A stretch of DNA of 16,172 bases from Solobacterium sp. UBA1789. Lineage in GTDB: Bacteria; Bacillota_I; Bacilli_A; Erysipelotrichales; Erysipelotrichaceae. The position numbers were made by a program, and so were the translations under genes. The DNA is taken from the NCBI GenBank assembly GCA_002314515.1, contig DCGB01000064.1, positions 34,055-50,226 of the forward strand. The letters run 5' to 3'. Shown one piece after another: positions 12,001-15,541 of the stretch; position 1 is the first letter of the stretch, and every line of letters begins with the position of its first letter. The notes beneath the pieces were generated by a model. It saw only the letters and a program-made list of their open reading frames with translations, was not told the origin of the DNA and did not search any database.

Positions 12001-15000
12001 TTAAGAGTCTATTGGGCACAAGTATCAATAGCGAAACATTAGTAAAGATAATTGGTAATAGCGGTGTTGTAGACATTCTAAAGAACATCAATATTGAAAA
12101 CTGCTTAACCGAGCAGGAGATAAGCGTTCTATTAGATAACAAGAATAAAGCAGATACTTATAACAAGCTGATTGCAATTGTTAATGCTGATCCAAATGAT
12201 TCTCGTTATACTGATCCGGATAAAGAATTAAGTGATGAAGAATTACTTGCTTTATTGATGAGTATTAATGTCAATGAATACTATGATTCCTTTGAAGAAC
12301 AGAATGATGTTATTTTACAGGGATACTTTGATCGTGTATTAACAGGCTCTGTTACAAGTACAACAGTAATTAATGGTTTATATGATCAGATTCTGCTACT
12401 TGATAATGACGAACAGGAAACTCTGTTAGTCAGCGAACTGTTAACTTATCAGTTAGCTGATTCTGCAGAATGCATTAATAACCTGGGTAGTTTCTTATTC
12501 AGTCTATTAACAAGCGATGAAATTGAATCATTAAAGAAGGAAACCATCAAAGAATATGGTATTCCAGAGGAAGCAGAGACTATAAGTGCTAAGGAAACAA
12601 ATCCTCGTGACTTCAATATTGAAATTGGTACATGTACTGGTAAGACTGCTGTTTACAATGATGGTACTATCAATGTCAAGGTTAGTGGTAATAGTGATCT
12701 GTTAGTCAAAGATATTCATTCTGAAAGAAAAGATGTAAATATTATTGTCAATAATGGCAGTATTTATGGCGCAGATAATGGTACTAAGGCTAATATAACT
12801 GGCGAAAACATCAATTTAAGCGCATCTCAAAATATCGGCAGTGAAGATCAGCCATTAACAGTCAATGAAAGAACTAATGAGCCAAGAGTCATTGCCAATA
12901 TCGGTAATGTGGGCACAAGTCTATATCGCAAAGATGTCGTTGATATTGAGGGTAATATCAAGACTATCTGGGTACTTGATATGGCTTCTTCTTATGACTG
13001 GATCCGTGTTGATGACAATGATGATCAGGGAAGAGTTAATGCTGTTTCAACAAATGGCAATATCTATCTATCAGAAATCAGTGGCAACTTAGGTGTTGAT
13101 ACTATTAGTTCTTCAAAAACCGTTTCTTTACAGGCGGCTGGTGATATTTACGATGTTAAAGAAGCAGCGGGTACAAATATCAGTGCCAGGAATTTAGATA
13201 TCGTTTCATTAAGTGGCAGTCTAGGTACAGATGAAAAACCATTGGATGTCAGCGTTGAAGAAACAATGAAAGCTGATGTGGCAAAAGATATCTTCTTAAT
13301 CAGTGGACGTTCATTGAAACTGATAGCTGATAGTCAAAGTGGAATTATTTGTGCTGATATTAATGGAAACTTTGAACTTTCTAACACTGCTAAGTCATAT
13401 GGTGGACTTGGAGATATGCAGGTCGGTGATATAAAGGCTAGTGGCGATATTGATGTCAATGCTATTAATGATTTGACAATAAGTGCAGTTAAGGCTAAAG
13501 GAGATGTCAGTATCAAGGCTAATGGTCTAATAGAAGCTGAGCGCACAGATAACAGTGCTATTGAGGCCAATAGTATCAGTATTGATATCAATGAGGACTT
13601 AGGCAGTAAAGAAAATGTCTTTGAAATCGATACCAAGGGTGGTACTTTATCAATTAAAGCTAATACTATCAATGTTGAAGAAATAAGTGATGATATGGTC
13701 ATCGATACTATCCTGGCTACAGGAATTAGCGAAGATGGTGATAGTATAATTCTAAAGGCTGCTGGCAATATTCTTTCTGCATCAGCTAATAATGATTCGG
13801 TTATTGATGCCAAAGATTTAAAAGAAGAGGCAAACGCATTACAAAAAGAGGCTGATCTAACTAAGAGAGAAGCAGAGTTGTTGCAGAAAACAGCTGATTC
13901 GAAACGAGCTGCTTTAGCGATTGTTTCTAATAAAGTAGTTGAGGCTAAAAAGGCATATGATGAGGCTAATCTGAATGCTAATAATCTGCAGGCAGAAGCT
14001 GATATCCTTGAAATTCAGGCTCAGTCACTAGAAATGTCTTCACCTGGTTCATCGGAGGCTATTAAGGCCAGAAAGGCTGCTGATAGTGCTCAAAAGAAGG
14101 CAGATAAGGCAAGGAAATCAGCTGATGCAAAACTAACAATAGTTAATGATCTGTTATCAGAAGAAATGCTTGCTCAAGATGAAGCTGATAAGGCTCAAAC
14201 TGCAGCTTCAGCAAAACGGCAAGAGGCAGATGACAAACAGAAACAGGCTGATGCAACTAAGATTAAGACTGATATTGCAATCAGCACTGCATCTTCATCA
14301 GGAAGTGCAATAAAGGCATTAGGAAACATTAAACTTAATGCCAAAGGAAGTGTTGGTGAAACAGGCCATTCACTTTCTGTTGAGACTCCGGCTAATATTT
14401 CGGCTAGTGCTGATAATTTAGTCAGTCTTTCTTCTAAAGATGATTTGATTGTTGATGATATTTCAGCTGATAATGTTGAATTGACTTCAATAGGCAGTAT
14501 TAAGCAGAGTGAAAATACTAAAGCATTACGTTCAATAAATACAAAACTTGCTTCTTTATCGGGTGATATTGGTGACCAGGATAATCCATTGGAACTGGAA
14601 ACAAGTCATCTTGATGCAATGGCTAAGGGAAATATCAATATCAGAAATAATGCTGATCTGACAATTGGCAGTATTGATGCTGGTGAGGATGTTAACCTGG
14701 AAGTTAATGGAAATATTTATGCAGATACAAAAGATATTAATATTTCTTCCAAGAAGCTGGCTGTTATGGCAAATGGCAATATTGGCACTTCAACCGATAC
14801 TCTGAATCTGGATGTTGATAATCTGACACTAAGTGGCAATAACATTTATATCCAGACAAATGGAGTAACAGTTATTGATGCTATAAATGGCAAGAACATC
14901 AGCATAAATAGCGATGGAGATATTGTTGGAAATACAGAAAACGATGGATATCACATTACTGGCAATAATCTGACTATTCAGACAAATGCCAATATTGGTG

Positions 15001-15320
15001 ATCCGCTAAATGTCTATGTTTCCGGCAAGCTTATTATCAGATCAATCAATGATGGAATAATCAATATTGTTAATCACTTTAAAGGTAAATCGTCTGAACC
15101 TGAAAAGAGAAAGGGAAATAAAAACGAAGAAGAATTAACAGATACAGAAGATATAAGTCAAAAGAAAGACGATAAACAGGAAGAGGAAGAAATCACGATA
15201 TTAAAAGGAACCTTGATTCATCCTTGGGTTATTATGACAATATTGTTTATTGTACTTCTGCTGGTATTTATCAAGAGAAGAAAGAAAGAAGAAGACGATA
15301 ATCAGACAATGTCTAAGTAA
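1..15320 (+). CDS. Giant beta-solenoid surface adhesin-like protein, C-terminally membrane-anchored (5' partial)
   Basis: The frame is open from the first full codon (base 3) to TAA at 15318-15320, so at least 5,105 residues are encoded and the N-terminus is upstream; the TTG at 135 is only an internal codon. I see no catalytic motif. The protein consists of Gly/Ala/Val-rich repeats (residues 1-1990), a beta-rich connector (1990-2376), a Tyr-rich region (2377-3613), a second repeat block (3614-5026) with two helical insertions, and a charged stalk plus one membrane helix (5071-5090) and a KRRKK tail. About 16 cysteines in 5,105 residues is typical of exported surface proteins. The style resembles very large beta-helical adhesins (filamentous haemagglutinin-like or LktA-like), with a probable role in adhesion or as a surface fibre; that role is inferred. 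A stem-loop 30 bases after the stop suggests the transcript ends there. Surface protein: fairly sure. Specific ligand: unknown. Confidence 0.85.
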   Translation, partial: IVTYFENDTESYVLEGARLGSKSNKIGGNVAVAATSSEVVSADALGVSGGASAGVGGTIDVIIVKLITRAYTENNVWTYAAGNFSIQADDQYDLVAVVITNAVGGSAGVGVTALVSVNYGTVTAMLGSNNKLLAKDIEVSAISNRDVTSITSTVALSGSASVGANVTVIVAGSKMDQDAHDTLYGKVSVKNDDGTLTEYTVYNYNYTEDGVQKTIEIYENGGKYYTATKNDGKYNFSLYASDKSAFAKGSLDPIAMNPKMQSDGAWGQGNGNALEGVEKPGSDMDDILSGNGQQNGSENYGEYGQEDNENDSQKTTDVVKGDGNIYIKKNGKYVAVSDEEAATTYKNTQRYLYDTDSDTYVKTDLTSCDTLNDSKYTGAGDIVYNKSSVENLKDAVTAKVGTGSDVEATGNILVAGYGKLNNNTISGTVAVSGCAGVGVAATVVILNTNVEATVETKASLKATGNIDIEAIVGADEKQLSSIQDRNNRVNSGNDADLEALNIPVQSKSTIRVISVTAAGGFVGVGVSAAVLVVHSSAVARLLGNVTGANNLSVSSGITYGDVLVVNTGIAAGAVGVNVSAAVSYFSGSAVSAISENSRISGVKGTINVLNNTTTNSTAAAGTLAGGAAAVNAGVVVAINRTTVENYIGKAVVIDSKDAAINVKHNVSANAKGYIISITGGGGAIGASVVVVKNNTRGLSYIGSTPYGDIPKDNKADGGNIIASSISVEGDTAGEVYILGIGVSGGGVAFNGMVTVGLAEIINIAAVSGIGINLSKDLTVKAILDGDVELITTAVAGGMLAAGATVDVAKISSTNKALLDLSGVGVKANNITVNAGTSDKPNDSFVRITAITGTAGSSANALNIAVAKNAGKNLAQVIGIQNSENGSLEATGLIDVEAFGNARAQNLMISAAVGAASVNVSVAYAAVKNIQEASVNTDCSIKAAGLIVKSNLSVLEDETVNTTVGAITGEVDSRSIKTTYKNQAQSKIYSAGVGALAVGVNTATAIADTTCNAIVKAKSLSLTDELSVINAAYSSAHADIESMTLGAVSVGVMVSKSITAGNFMASVESDGTIDAGSILIKNDYLSTADTKTNPALGGVNVSIGSLAVNIALASNITKAKTVLNGQGSIKAKNNIIVTSVGRATANAKIGATTVTLSGITICGNSAKAYVNGSHLVYIGDSNTNKGPSIISEEGSISFTSSFNDHDSKHYGATSIVGSTGSGNSVSLSIIGSTTSVSKAEINAIEGIYAYGGNISAIRGSFSANNSGESYAKSDVDAANGTVAIINVSALVSNAKASGIFGNDIQIGDLNAVSVDITNDYYGISLSETGPAGGAAITYLDISANKANADTNVEAVNKLSINGGTISGNLKVITNAYVKASSEAKSVDFNSAILDVMVNEVYSKLAVTQVNEFSYKGSVSVSGNVTVSSNINESDSGEVYGRSQAITGANAGVNLNIIGVTTNKAEASSKSSNTSAIRGLNKNNLLKANKVDVLANSKTYALAKANNGTLVTIVGIGSREAQSLGLDQVVAETENANMNITDSLSVIGKGDTTSEAESTAGATVAAMTINVAHATAKIGEIDVNSNPSTTSEGSRTYKTAKISKAGINGGSIVTGGDVTVYAENKGLAFSNVEKGTSVSLTLNVNSAKLATYSYYDTDAYVKNGASVVSGGNISVKTLDNPGANSKATGTSIGFMVDAAITYGYNDVKTNNDVEINGTLDGQETVEVLAESRANMEARTWADGGGFFEKNDLRAYNVLNRKTTLKVGATSASGGNTFIKANYGDLILRAVAGELDNITTVASIDAGGAVSIGKSDVVDYLNTDVATLIYNNVTIQNRFGKAEITANAGVKTVDAKNSVSTSGMGTRPYAYTSINGDVNAVLVFSGNTAKIEAAVVKIISSISQMDIKADSYAKGASLGSNVDAEDYFKMDFVAALNVINVEIIGHNSAKIYASSRPNYQSNGNIYARAHAQLDAVGDGDARVEYKNLHFAASTYVDNLKYTGAELSIDSYGFKYSRINSNLTTGGAFSRDTHIVKDEKNDDKIVKQFSSTNITTATNLTLVLGDAAGGIYIDVSDHKNSYGKIVTLVRQVGIPKDKEIWTIGSSSVTFQSIANNLPGYAYINADSNTGDGCSYSVKSVSISKLYDQNMLPGVYITNSTDKEIVLSAITLENANYINPRVYVQDNHRSTAITKTSYLPTVSVSNTGSGDVNIKGFIQNRYGTVIFEWTKNDKHGAVKGVSSIASTTGVGNVSPIFAHHFIIKGASTVGSKDMPFTSWIFASDDNNDKYGTVSIEAVNDIYYNMTPVRLHIVDVLPDNPQSDNTGVDNLVKTISSEKGKVNVTFEEGKHLYNLKGSTTVVVPVPGTLNFSNETTELKNNYVVDGSDTLSYYLTGYNAMEESYIYKLPNGTVFHLDSQGNVLRIEESGTTTDIAEYTFADKDNDGKIDTLSLARGVSIDLKNGKLCVEDGANLEVLLSTISAAWLVHDSGDEKYGIFGSDLDTIQVRLTSEKSASSGSGSVYEWNSYFKYWYTDENTGIRYYYIVNPTKNSNIKASDIKVKNVVDAIKKTDALYYVMTWDKSSDTIAFYQLVSGTNSSTSWTYSDQFDYLHFSYSDAVALNLVKVTVNSKEYYLLSSTYAGIDVSKEIKESDLYNTHTDSILKALYSRSGYHFDNFLDLGIGCFYDVEDNYYYFYYGSGYMVGAHAVTSPLGTTLNSVEFTNKLNELLSQSSMTQTDYDKLIYIKDCLADVYWNMTEVKTVAQSMTIGNDQGFTRTLTPTDGTRYGLAIQVGTKNNKNKDKQYNTRTFDVYDIYYVCDYVRMAGVAATLSNESTYIGEHYSTNINNQFVELDVNDQGQTVLIYGEGNDAIVETEGSMVIDHTNTDVWNLYDANGKAYTISGTNVKGYFSDKYTVSASDGKIYFRYTGANDGSSVLSSRYQVRTSDTSVNLTFDLNTYTSGKYVSDNDHTTYKQFQAVDESGNKYTVVEYEGLYYLKTSDGETVLHVNTSGNTATTTYTKKTAEIIELLHESGGKDVVVDSDGNGNYYLLDGNGTYTIIRATEAAGDIKYYLHTSTGDELISDVTTVSEGTLKLVTNGGLIFYVNSLTSGTVVTIGESNTYDTNTYKYKITNKNDSTQSIDVYRVVFDVLTNSEYVEQGYEAEYDYYIAFLSPEEYAKYTVTGSFDNSYYYRVKYNMTFGGPKASGVFTKLGTWGENTEDFDVSILNGKNTLLTIYIRTEISDTSEDYEISKTNAANFTATKVNSVTYNLLDYSEHNRIKGLTSGTYAYVKSLPTANGKVVISNYDTNYSLKYNGQNYQICLNNGAYNLIATGLTVQRVTSIKTSNNYYLLDANGNKVVKANVAVTYDKDSLVQFADSSRYGTGGKAHDSSYLILRLGQTDFYPKGDTTLTLSVIGKIDDVKIKETVIPTTKLHTSSESGYRITDKLYVTKSAVITNIVFTKGEVSFASRYDGTNYYSYLTNVANLKKTSSSTKKLLKVAKASNNTPSITMLGGQNINIEVLTDNIAKDITGKYYYSSNGAGWSQSDVTSTNSGGKVTIKHNGTEYLNITSGTNADGESVLYYTVPVTDNDSTYSVKVGSDGSVERSNDAPTTQKSSTVNNGTIYNIANISGDGDIKIILKDSDGKLLDGDSINGGNDDSDVTSNNGSVNIVTIVGSDSEQTGKVGEGENPIEITAKEEIVFTDEQGNLVITTDTNIYIPEIIDGNQVKENDLTIGGDGSTTVLQGANLSIITQNGNVSGIKLIVLDGSSAIIKTNLEPDFVTLNSDATSNGDISYNGVNVAGTANKKSNVTLIADGSIILGNVNSENANITLTANDNIYFDEWLTKTSNNVISAGAIFGRSENGGIDCGEYGKRAVIKLNNDDTNNNSLFQVSAASIGTELSHLVVDIPAAVTFKAVDAGDIYIDALELTVNNDGSISHGDNPMINETSGTDPLDPDTILEGDFLNHIVNKDIQGSLGELNAQDLADWIIRVNGDYKNHLLSDNVKSLLGTSINSETLVKIIGNSGVVDILKNINIENCLTEQEISVLLDNKNKADTYNKLIAIVNADPNDSRYTDPDKELSDEELLALLMSINVNEYYDSFEEQNDVILQGYFDRVLTGSVTSTTVINGLYDQILLLDNDEQETLLVSELLTYQLADSAECINNLGSFLFSLLTSDEIESLKKETIKEYGIPEEAETISAKETNPRDFNIEIGTCTGKTAVYNDGTINVKVSGNSDLLVKDIHSERKDVNIIVNNGSIYGADNGTKANITGENINLSASQNIGSEDQPLTVNERTNEPRVIANIGNVGTSLYRKDVVDIEGNIKTIWVLDMASSYDWIRVDDNDDQGRVNAVSTNGNIYLSEISGNLGVDTISSSKTVSLQAAGDIYDVKEAAGTNISARNLDIVSLSGSLGTDEKPLDVSVEETMKADVAKDIFLISGRSLKLIADSQSGIICADINGNFELSNTAKSYGGLGDMQVGDIKASGDIDVNAINDLTISAVKAKGDVSIKANGLIEAERTDNSAIEANSISIDINEDLGSKENVFEIDTKGGTLSIKANTINVEEISDDMVIDTILATGISEDGDSIILKAAGNILSASANNDSVIDAKDLKEEANALQKEADLTKREAELLQKTADSKRAALAIVSNKVVEAKKAYDEANLNANNLQAEADILEIQAQSLEMSSPGSSEAIKARKAADSAQKKADKARKSADAKLTIVNDLLSEEMLAQDEADKAQTAASAKRQEADDKQKQADATKIKTDIAISTASSSGSAIKALGNIKLNAKGSVGETGHSLSVETPANISASADNLVSLSSKDDLIVDDISADNVELTSIGSIKQSENTKALRSINTKLASLSGDIGDQDNPLELETSHLDAMAKGNINIRNNADLTIGSIDAGEDVNLEVNGNIYADTKDINISSKKLAVMANGNIGTSTDTLNLDVDNLTLSGNNIYIQTNGVTVIDAINGKNISINSDGDIVGNTENDGYHITGNNLTIQTNANIGDPLNVYVSGKLIIRSINDGIINIVNHFKGKSSEPEKRKGNKNEEELTDTEDISQKKDDKQEEEEITILKGTLIHPWVIMTILFIVLLLVFIKRRKKEEDDNQTMSK
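3..5970 (+). repeat. N-terminal Gly/Ala/Val-rich solenoid repeat array (period about 52 residues)
   Basis: Protein-level repeats within the giant CDS. Each unit has a small-residue motif of the type G-G/A-small-x-G/S/A-V-G/N-V, then a hydrophobic strand, a polar turn and a second strand. Motif first bases that I aligned are 312, 471, 1296, 1557, 1713, 1875, 2037, 2232, 2388, 2562, 2736, 2976, 3132, 3285 and 3444. Most steps are 153-174 bases (51-58 residues), with 51-54 the commonest. Copies continue more loosely to about 5,970, for example near residues 1447, 1560 and 1925. The DNA copies have diverged, so this is an old array rather than a recent tandem expansion. The regular spacing and alternating hydrophobic pattern suggest stacked coils of a beta-solenoid. 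The fold is inferred; the period is directly visible. Confidence 0.8.
528..1181 (+). other. Insert of about 218 residues inside the N-terminal repeat array (part of the giant CDS)
   Basis: Repeat motifs at 471 and 1296 are 275 residues apart instead of about 53. The excess of about 222 residues matches this insert, which starts right after the strand VTVIVAG and ends where the next unit resumes with DAVTAKV. It differs in composition from the repeats: two Tyr-rich hairpin-like parts (GGKYYTATKNDGKY near residue 222 and GNIYIKKNGKYVAV near residue 326) flank a Gly/Asn/Asp/Glu-rich linker (about residues 265-320). It looks like a module looped out from the solenoid, similar in style to the central Tyr-rich region. 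Function is unknown. Confidence 0.65.
5970..7130 (+). other. Beta-rich connector between repeat array and Tyr-rich region (part of the giant CDS)
   Basis: Residues 1990-2376 lose the Gly/Ala motif but keep short alternating strands separated by Asn/Asp/Gly turns, including SVSNTGSGDVNIKGFIQN (about residues 2198-2215). Phrases of the type 'N-x-G-x-G-D-V-x-I-x-G-x-I-x-N' are common in bacterial beta-helix adhesins, so this part probably continues a right-handed beta-helix. No enzymatic motif was recognised. Both boundaries are approximate. Confidence 0.5.
7131..10841 (+). other. Central Tyr-rich, Asp-Gly-turn region of unknown fold, about 1,237 residues (part of the giant CDS)
   Basis: Residues 2377-3613 carry many paired tyrosines, often in a YY-L-x-x-D/N-G setting: NYYLLDGNG from base 9120, NYYLLDANG from 10023, and related EYYLLS, LYYLKTSDG and KYYLHTSTG. 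Between them are short charged strands and a few helical stretches, such as about residues 2715-2745. The spacing of the YY motifs is irregular, so I do not call a fixed repeat. It resembles strings of small beta-hairpin modules. The likeness of YY-x-x-D-x-x-G to choline- or glucan-binding repeats is superficial, because the conserved Trp/Gly spacing of those families is missing. Function is unknown. Confidence 0.5.
7305..7331 (+). other. DxDxDGxxD calcium-type loop in the giant CDS
   Basis: Residues 2435-2443 read DKDNDGKID. Aspartates at loop positions 1, 3, 5 and 9, Gly at 6 and Ile at 8 match the start of EF-hand, dockerin and thrombospondin type-3 calcium loops. Position 12, normally Glu or Asp, is Ser, so it is not a complete EF-hand. 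Calcium-stabilised loops are common in large surface adhesins; actual binding here is inferred. Confidence 0.55.
11841..12597 (+). other. Helical domain inserted in the C-terminal repeat block (part of the giant CDS)
   Basis: Residues about 3947-4199 differ sharply from the flanking beta repeats. They are rich in Leu, Glu, Asp, Lys and Ile with helical periodicity (for example DEELLALLMSI and SLLTSDEIESLKKE) and short Asn/Asp-Pro breaks. Beta-repeat sequence occurs just before it (IGTELSHL, 11676) and resumes after it (NIGSEDQPL, 12831). It therefore reads as a compact, largely alpha-helical domain projecting from the solenoid. I recognise no family and assign no function. Confidence 0.6.
13812..14282 (+). 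other. Ala-rich coiled-coil hairpin inserted in the C-terminal solenoid (part of the giant CDS)
   Basis: Residues 4604-4760 form a continuous charged, Ala-rich helical stretch. Helix 1 (4604-4678, 75 residues) has an almost unbroken 3-4 spacing of hydrophobic positions over about ten heptads, occupied by Leu, Ala, Val or Tyr apart from one Thr and one Lys. A Ser-Ser-Pro-Gly-Ser-Ser break (4679-4684, bases 14037-14054) follows. Helix 2 (4685-4760, 76 residues) again has a 3-4 pattern, mostly Ala with several Lys and Glu. The near-equal lengths around a Pro-Gly turn suggest an antiparallel hairpin rather than one long rod. Beta-repeat strands lie directly on both sides. Helical nature: confident. 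Hairpin geometry: inference. Confidence 0.8.
15081..15317 (+). other. Charged stalk, single membrane helix and polybasic tail (C-terminal anchor of the giant CDS)
   Basis: After the last repeat, residues 5027-5070 are Lys/Glu/Asp-rich and low-complexity, suited to crossing the cell wall. Residues 5071-5090 (LIHPWVIMTILFIVLLLVFI) form one hydrophobic helix, followed by KRRKK and an acidic 10-residue end. The order resembles a Gram-positive cell-wall sorting signal, but no LPXTG or close variant precedes the helix. Retention as a membrane-anchored protein is more likely than sortase attachment. Topology by the positive-inside rule: repeats outside, KRRKK tail inside. Confidence 0.8.
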
Positions 15321-15541
15321 CATAATTAACTGTATTGAATTGTCATTAGTAAAACAGATATCAGCTTATATGTTGATATCTGTTTTGTCCTAATAAGCTT
15401 TAATCTTCATATGCTTATAAAGAAATTTAGTTATCTGAATTCTTATACTGGGTAAATGCTATTTATGGCGGTAATACTCTAAATATTGTGCAATAATGGT
15501 TATACAGGAAAGATAATAGATTTGGATGAATAATAAAAATT
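15321..15541 (+). other. Intergenic spacer (221 bases) between the adhesin and GGDEF genes
   Basis: It holds the terminator at 15351-15386 and otherwise AT-rich sequence with only tiny ORFs (15 codons or fewer). A TATACT hexamer at 15444-15449 could be a -10 element, but I see no convincing -35 at the right distance, so the promoter of the downstream gene remains unplaced. Confidence 0.5.
15351..15386 (+). terminator. Intrinsic terminator of the giant gene
   Basis: A 15-base left arm (AAAACAGATATCAGC, 15351-15365), a 6-base loop (TTATAT) and a right arm (15372-15386) pair fully with one G-U wobble. The right arm ends in TTTT, followed by GTCCT. It begins 30 bases after the stop codon. The A-run/U-run symmetry could allow some function on the other strand, but there is no opposing gene to terminate. 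The stem is AT-rich and the U-run is partly inside it, so efficiency is uncertain. Confidence 0.8.

Larger units (their letters stand above)
10842..15080 (+). repeat. C-terminal solenoid repeats with G-x(n)-P-L signature (71-72 residue period)
   Basis: Residues 3614-5026 of the giant CDS. A recurring N/S-I/L/V-G turn followed by PL or a similar hydrophobic pair opens each unit: IGTELSHL (about base 11676), NIGSEDQPL (12831), LGTDEKPL (13221), LGSKENVF (13599), VGETGHSL (14352), IGDQDNPL (14568), IGTSTDTL (14781), IGDPLNV (14994). The key Gly codons of the last four, 14355, 14571, 14784 and 14997, lie 216, 213 and 213 bases apart, i.e. 72, 71 and 71 residues. Earlier units are longer or interrupted. 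Within a unit come strands of the form L-x-A-x-A-x-G-N-I-x-I and A-G-x-D-V-x-L-x-x-x-G-N-I, as in filamentous-haemagglutinin-like beta-helices. The fold is inferred. Confidence 0.75.

Noticed and set aside
13334..13813. Antisense open frame of 159 codons opposite the C-terminal repeats
   Set aside because: It is a shadow of the giant gene: the product is a low-complexity Leu/Ile/Ser/Ala string mirroring repeat codons, and there is no sign of a gene boundary inside the intact sense frame.
13812..14282. Coiled coil as a separate gene fused by a sequencing error
   Set aside because: Frame, codon use and flanking beta-repeat sequence are continuous on both sides, so it reads as an internal module.
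15444..15449. TATACT as the -10 box of a promoter for the GGDEF gene
   Set aside because: No acceptable -35 hexamer lies 16-18 bases upstream, and such hexamers are frequent by chance in this AT-rich spacer.
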